DNA of 64,000 bases, taken from assembly GCF_019656655.1 (NCBI RefSeq), contig NZ_BPMV01000001.1:1860001-1924000 (forward strand). The letters are read 5' to 3'. This DNA is from Tsukamurella sp. TY48 (GTDB lineage: Bacteria; Actinomycetota; Actinomycetes; Mycobacteriales; Mycobacteriaceae). The position numbers and the translations under genes are program-made. The notes under the pieces were generated by a model. That model saw nothing but the letters and a program-made list of their open reading frames with translations. It did not search any database and was not told the origin of the DNA. Positions 60,400-64,000 of the stretch are shown in pieces. How positions within the stretch are numbered: the stretch's first letter is position 1; the number at the start of each line of letters is the position of its first letter.

Positions 60400-63351
60400 G
60401 TGACGAACCCGGGCGGAAACGACGAGCGGAACGGGGCGGTCGGGCGACCGTCGCGCCCCGAGGGCGATGCCCCCGGGCCCGCCGGACAGAACCGGCCCCC
60501 GCAGAGCCCCGCGCCCCAGAACGGTCCGCAGGGCCCGCAGCAGGGCGGCCCGCAGCGGCCCCAGCCGAGCGGTCCGCGGCCCACGCAGTCGCCCACTCCG
60601 CAGGCCGCGCCGACCGCGCAGTTCCCGGTCGTGCCGCCCCAGCCCTCGGACCCCAAGCCCGCGGACTCGAAGCCCGCCGATTCGAAGCCTGTGCCTCCGT
60701 CGCAGGCTCCGCAGTCCTCGGACCCGCAGCCCACGACCCCGGCGCAGGCTCCGCAGTCCTCGGGCCCGCAGCCCACGACCCCGGCGCAGGCTCCCCGGAC
60801 CGAGCCCGCGGCGTCCAAGCCCGCACCCCCCAAACCCATCCCGCTGCCGGGCGGCCCCGCGAAGTCGGCCTACCAGCCGCTTTCCGGGCGCCCCGTCGAC
60901 GAGCAGGAACTCGCGGCCGAGGCCGATCGCGGCGGTGCATCGCGACCCGAACCCGAGGCGCCGGCCGAGGAGCCGCCCGTCGTCTCCCGGGGTATCGATC
61001 CCGCCGTCCCCGCCACCGGCGGCGGATCGGGCGGTGACGGACCGAAGGGTCCCGACGGCCCGGACGGTCCCGACGGCCCGAAGGGTCCCGATGGGCCCGA
61101 CGGCGGAGACGATGCCGGAAACGGCGAGGAGGGACCCGACCGGAAGGGGTTGCGCGGACTCGTGGGTGGATCGACGATTCGCAAGGTGGTGACCGCCGGC
61201 GTGACCGCGGTCGCTGCGATCCTCGTGGTGGCCGTCGTGGCCTTCGGCATCGGGTACTGGCGCGCCGATGTGCCGCAGCCGGGCGAGATCGAGACCAACC
61301 AGGTGGCCACCATCGTCATGAAGGACGGCAACACCCCGATCGCACGGGTGGTTCCGCCGGAGGGCAACCGCACCATCATCCCGTCCGAAGAGATCCCGCA
61401 GGTCATGAAGAACGCGATCATGGCCATCGAGGACCGCGACTTCATGACCAACCCCGGGTTCTCGCTCAAGGGCTTCGCGCGCGCCGTGTGGCTGCGCATC
61501 CCGGGCGTCGCCAGCGACGGACAGGACGCCGGCGGTGGCTCCACCATCACGCAGCAGTACGTGAAGAACGCGGTCGTCGGCGACGAATCCTCGCTGACCC
61601 GTAAGTGGAAAGAGCTCATCATCTCCACCAAGATGTCGCGCAGCTGGTCCAAGGACGACATCATGGCCGCGTACCTCAACACCATCTACTTCGGTCGCGG
61701 CGCCTACGGCCTGCAGTCGGCCTCGCGCACTTTCTTCAACGTCGACGCCAAGGACCTCAAGGTCGATCAGGCGGCGCTGCTCGCCGCGATGGTCCGCGCA
61801 CCGTCGATGTACGACCCGGCCACCAACCTCGAGGACGCCACGGGCCGCTGGAACCAGGTGCTCGACGGCATGGTCGAGATGAACAACCTCGACCCCGCGC
61901 AGCGCAAGGCCCTGAAGTTCCCGCGCGTGGCGCAGCAGTCGAAGAACCAGGGCGGCGACGAGCTGTCCGCCGGCCCGAACGGGCTGATCCGCACCCAGGT
62001 GCTCCGCGAGCTCAAGGACGCCGGGATCGACGAGTCGACCCTGAACACCCAGGGCCTCAAGATCACCACCACCATCGATCCGGCGGCCCAGGCCGCGGCG
62101 GTCAAGGCGGCCCGGAACATGGCCGAGAACCAGCCGAAGGACCTGCGCACGGCCATCGTCTCGGTGGACCCGAAGACCGGCGGCGTCATGGCCTACTACG
62201 GCGGCGAGGACGGCAACGGCTACGACCGTGTCCAGGCCGGCCTGCAGACCGGATCGTCGTTCAAGGTGTTCGCGCTGGTCGCGGGCCTGGAGCAGGGCAT
62301 CCCGCTGTCGCGGGTGTACTCCTCGGCGCCGCTGAAGACCACCGGCGTCACGGTGACCAACTCCGAGGGCGAGTCCTGCGGCTCCTGCAACCTGGCCACG
62401 GCCATGAAGATGTCGCTCAACACGGTGTACTACCGGCTGATGATGGACCTGCGGAACCAGGCCCAGGACGTGGCCGACGCCGCGCACAAGGCGGGCATCG
62501 CCGAGAGCTTCGGCGGCATCTCCAAGACCCTGCAGCAGAACGACGGCAGCGGCGTCGAGGGCGGCGTGGTGCTGGGCCAGTACCAGAGCCGGCCGATCGA
62601 TATGGCGTCCGCGTACGCCACGCTGGCCGCCGAGGGCATCTACCGCGCACCGCACCTGATCTCGAAGGTGACCACCGCCGACGGCCGCACCCTGCTGGAC
62701 CGACAGAGCGATCCCGGTGAGCGCCGGATGAGCAAGGACGTCGCGAACAACACCACGGCCGCGCTGCAGCCGATCGCCTCGTACTCCAACGGCAACGGCC
62801 TCGCCGGCGGGCGCGCCTCCGCCGCCAAGACCGGCACCGCGCAGTACCAGGACACCGGCCAGAACAAGGACGCCTGGATGGTGGGCTACACCCCGTCGAT
62901 CTCGACCGCGGTGTGGGTCGGCAACGATGCGGGCGGCCCGATCAAGAACCAGTGGGGCGGCAGCATCTACGGTTCCGGCGTTCCGTCGACCGTCTGGAAG
63001 CAGACGATGGACGGCGCGCTGTCGGGTACCGATTACGAGACCTTCCCGACGCCGGGCGCGATCGGCGGACAGGCCGGTGTGCCGGTCGAGACGCGGCGCA
63101 GCAGCCCGGCCTCGGCGTCGGCGTCCTCGTCGGCCGATCCGAGCGGTCCGGAGACCTCGCGCACCATCCCGGGCCTGCCGGGCGTGCCGATGCCCACCTT
63201 CCCGTGGGATCCGACCACCACTCCGCAGACCGGCTACCCCACCTACCCGGGGCAGCCGACCACGCCGCCGCGGCGCCCGGTGCCGGGCCAGGGCCCTAAC
63301 AACAACCCGGGCCAGACGGTGCCGCCGAGGGTCCCGAACCCGGTGCCGTGA
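60400..63351 (+). CDS. ponA: Class A penicillin-binding protein PonA1-type
   Basis: 983 residues, bifunctional peptidoglycan synthase. The first ~260 residues are a cytoplasmic Pro/Gln-rich stretch with tandem repeats. One membrane helix lies at ~262-287 (AVAAILVVAVVAFGIGYW). The GT51 domain has AIMAIEDRDFMTNPGFSLKG and GGGSTITQQYVKNAV. The transpeptidase domain has SxxK in GSSFKVFALV (~617), SxN in MKMSLNTVYYRL and KTGT in SAAKTGTAQY (~808). A Pro/Thr-rich tail ends it. GTG start with GGAG-type site. The next gene overlaps the stop (GTGA), so they are coupled. Mycobacterial PonA1 is PknB-regulated through its N-terminus. Confidence 0.95.
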   Translation: MTNPGGNDERNGAVGRPSRPEGDAPGPAGQNRPPQSPAPQNGPQGPQQGGPQRPQPSGPRPTQSPTPQAAPTAQFPVVPPQPSDPKPADSKPADSKPVPPSQAPQSSDPQPTTPAQAPQSSGPQPTTPAQAPRTEPAASKPAPPKPIPLPGGPAKSAYQPLSGRPVDEQELAAEADRGGASRPEPEAPAEEPPVVSRGIDPAVPATGGGSGGDGPKGPDGPDGPDGPKGPDGPDGGDDAGNGEEGPDRKGLRGLVGGSTIRKVVTAGVTAVAAILVVAVVAFGIGYWRADVPQPGEIETNQVATIVMKDGNTPIARVVPPEGNRTIIPSEEIPQVMKNAIMAIEDRDFMTNPGFSLKGFARAVWLRIPGVASDGQDAGGGSTITQQYVKNAVVGDESSLTRKWKELIISTKMSRSWSKDDIMAAYLNTIYFGRGAYGLQSASRTFFNVDAKDLKVDQAALLAAMVRAPSMYDPATNLEDATGRWNQVLDGMVEMNNLDPAQRKALKFPRVAQQSKNQGGDELSAGPNGLIRTQVLRELKDAGIDESTLNTQGLKITTTIDPAAQAAAVKAARNMAENQPKDLRTAIVSVDPKTGGVMAYYGGEDGNGYDRVQAGLQTGSSFKVFALVAGLEQGIPLSRVYSSAPLKTTGVTVTNSEGESCGSCNLATAMKMSLNTVYYRLMMDLRNQAQDVADAAHKAGIAESFGGISKTLQQNDGSGVEGGVVLGQYQSRPIDMASAYATLAAEGIYRAPHLISKVTTADGRTLLDRQSDPGERRMSKDVANNTTAALQPIASYSNGNGLAGGRASAAKTGTAQYQDTGQNKDAWMVGYTPSISTAVWVGNDAGGPIKNQWGGSIYGSGVPSTVWKQTMDGALSGTDYETFPTPGAIGGQAGVPVETRRSSPASASASSSADPSGPETSRTIPGLPGVPMPTFPWDPTTTPQTGYPTYPGQPTTPPRRPVPGQGPNNNPGQTVPPRVPNPVP
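60703..60792 (+). repeat. 42-bp tandem repeat in ponA
   Basis: Two full 42-bp units (starts 60703 and 60745, a third beginning at 60787) encode QAPQSSDPQPTTPA then QAPQSSGPQPTTPA. A collagen-like GPDGPDGPKGPDG run follows at about 61045-61110. Both are in the cytoplasmic leader and likely vary between strains. Confidence 0.85.
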
Positions 63352-64000
63352 CGTCGGAGCCCGCGACGGATCAGACCGAGGACGACCGGCTGCACGTGAG
63401 CCCGGGGCGGTTCGACCCGGCCACGGTGGCCGAACCCGACCGTGACATCCCGAGCTACACGAACCCGGTCGCGCGGGACTTCTCGACGGCGCTGGGCGGC
63501 CCGGTCGGCGCGCACGCGCTGATCGGATTCCAGCGGTTCTTCACGCCGCTGCGGTTGATCCTGCTGGTCGCGGTGCTCTTTCTGGCGCTCGGTTGGACCA
63601 CGAAGGCGGGCTGCCTGCAACAGAAGAACGACAACGGCAACCTGGTGCTGGACTGGTCGGCGAACCGACCGTACGCGTCGATGTGCTACTCGGACACCGT
63701 GCCGCTGTACTCCGCGGAGCGGCTCAACGAGGGCCTGATGCCCTACAAGACGCAGTTCTTCGACACCGATCCGCTGGGACAGCCGCAGGAGCGGTACATG
63801 GAGTACCCGGTGCTCACCGGCATGTACCAGTACCTGTCGATGCGGGTGGCCAAGCTGTGGACCTACCTGCACGAGCAGTGGGGGGTGCCGGCGGCCATCG
63901 AGGTGGTGCTGTTCTTCACCGTGGCCGCAGTGGGCCTGGCGCTGTTCTGGCTGATCGCGGTGTGGGCCACCACCCTGTTATCGGGGGCCGCCCGCCGGCC
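63348..64000 (+). CDS. GT87-type membrane mannosyltransferase, partial (Rv0051-like)
   Basis: The first ~217 residues of a gene that runs past the window end. It starts at GTG overlapping the ponA stop by four bases. An acidic N-terminus (residues 1-45) precedes a membrane helix (LILLVAVLFLALGWTTKAGC). Then comes a periplasmic loop with RPYASMCYSDTVPLYSAERL and FFDTDPLGQPQERYMEYPVL, the DxD-type and YxEYPVLTG signature of DUF2029/GT87 polyprenol-phosphate-mannose-dependent transferases. A further helix begins near 185 (VVLFFTVAAVGLALFWLI). In mycobacteria the same gene follows ponA1. Presumed role in lipoglycan mannosylation. Confidence 0.82.
   Translation, partial: MTSEPATDQTEDDRLHVSPGRFDPATVAEPDRDIPSYTNPVARDFSTALGGPVGAHALIGFQRFFTPLRLILLVAVLFLALGWTTKAGCLQQKNDNGNLVLDWSANRPYASMCYSDTVPLYSAERLNEGLMPYKTQFFDTDPLGQPQERYMEYPVLTGMYQYLSMRVAKLWTYLHEQWGVPAAIEVVLFFTVAAVGLALFWLIAVWATTLLSGAARR

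Overview
This window is chromosomal DNA from a high-GC actinobacterium of the order Mycobacteriales, spanning the replication origin. The dense GTG starts and G/C third codon positions fit this. So do several markers of mycolic-acid bacteria: a gnd gene between dnaN and recF, a CwlM-type pseudo-amidase, a MurJ fused to a pseudokinase, a PonA1-type class A PBP, inositol-phosphate synthase, an F420-type oxidoreductase and a 13E12/DUF222 HNH protein. The genus is not fixed by what I can see; Tsukamurella or a close relative is my guess.

Layout. 0.0-1.9 kb: a GT1 glycosyltransferase and an MFS exporter (cut by the window start) behind a two-site operator. 1.9-8.0 kb: recF, gnd, dnaN, a candidate oriC, an MmpS-like membrane gene and dnaA. 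8.4-12.2 kb: rpmH, rnpA, yidD, yidC, jag and rsmG. 12.2-15.9 kb: a 1-kb gene-free stretch, parA, parB and a small Rv3916c-like gene, with five parS sites between 11.45 and 13.25 kb. 15.9-20.0 kb (minus strand): sigM, its probable anti-sigma gene, trxB, trxA and cwlM. 20.2-25.4 kb: bifunctional putA, a 38-bp tandem repeat, tag and an unknown gene. 25.4-34.0 kb: the murJ-pseudokinase, DUF6049 and Nudix chain, with divergent pcnA. 34.0-37.1 kb: two secreted or calcium-binding-like proteins, an MFS gene and yqgE. 37.2-40.2 kb: a small membrane protein, an iron-box-controlled siderophore-type lipoprotein, a BASS transporter and an SdpI-like protein. 40.2-55.0 kb: leuS and a looser accessory stretch (an unknown gene, a winged-helix protein, HNH 13E12, SDR, MFS+MarR, PhoX, a TerC-like protein, a DUF2268 peptidase and an LLM oxidoreductase). 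55.0-64.0 kb: an OPT transporter, a glycine-rich membrane protein, ino1, padR, DUF5318, ponA and a GT87-like mannosyltransferase cut by the window end.

Much of the order matches, from memory, the M. tuberculosis segments Rv3907c-Rv0003 and Rv0037c-Rv0051, brought together with insertions (putA/tag, GT1/MFS, SdpI/BASS, PhoX/TerC). Functionally it is a replication/segregation core flanked by cell-envelope genes: CwlM, MurJ-pseudokinase and PonA for peptidoglycan, Ino1 and GT87 for phosphatidylinositol-based envelope lipids, and SigM for envelope stress.

The most notable non-coding pattern is a recurrent leaderless promoter: a -10 hexamer of type TANNNT placed 6-8 nt before the start codon, seen at twelve genes. 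It also decides several start sites. No tRNA, rRNA, CRISPR array or insertion sequence was seen.
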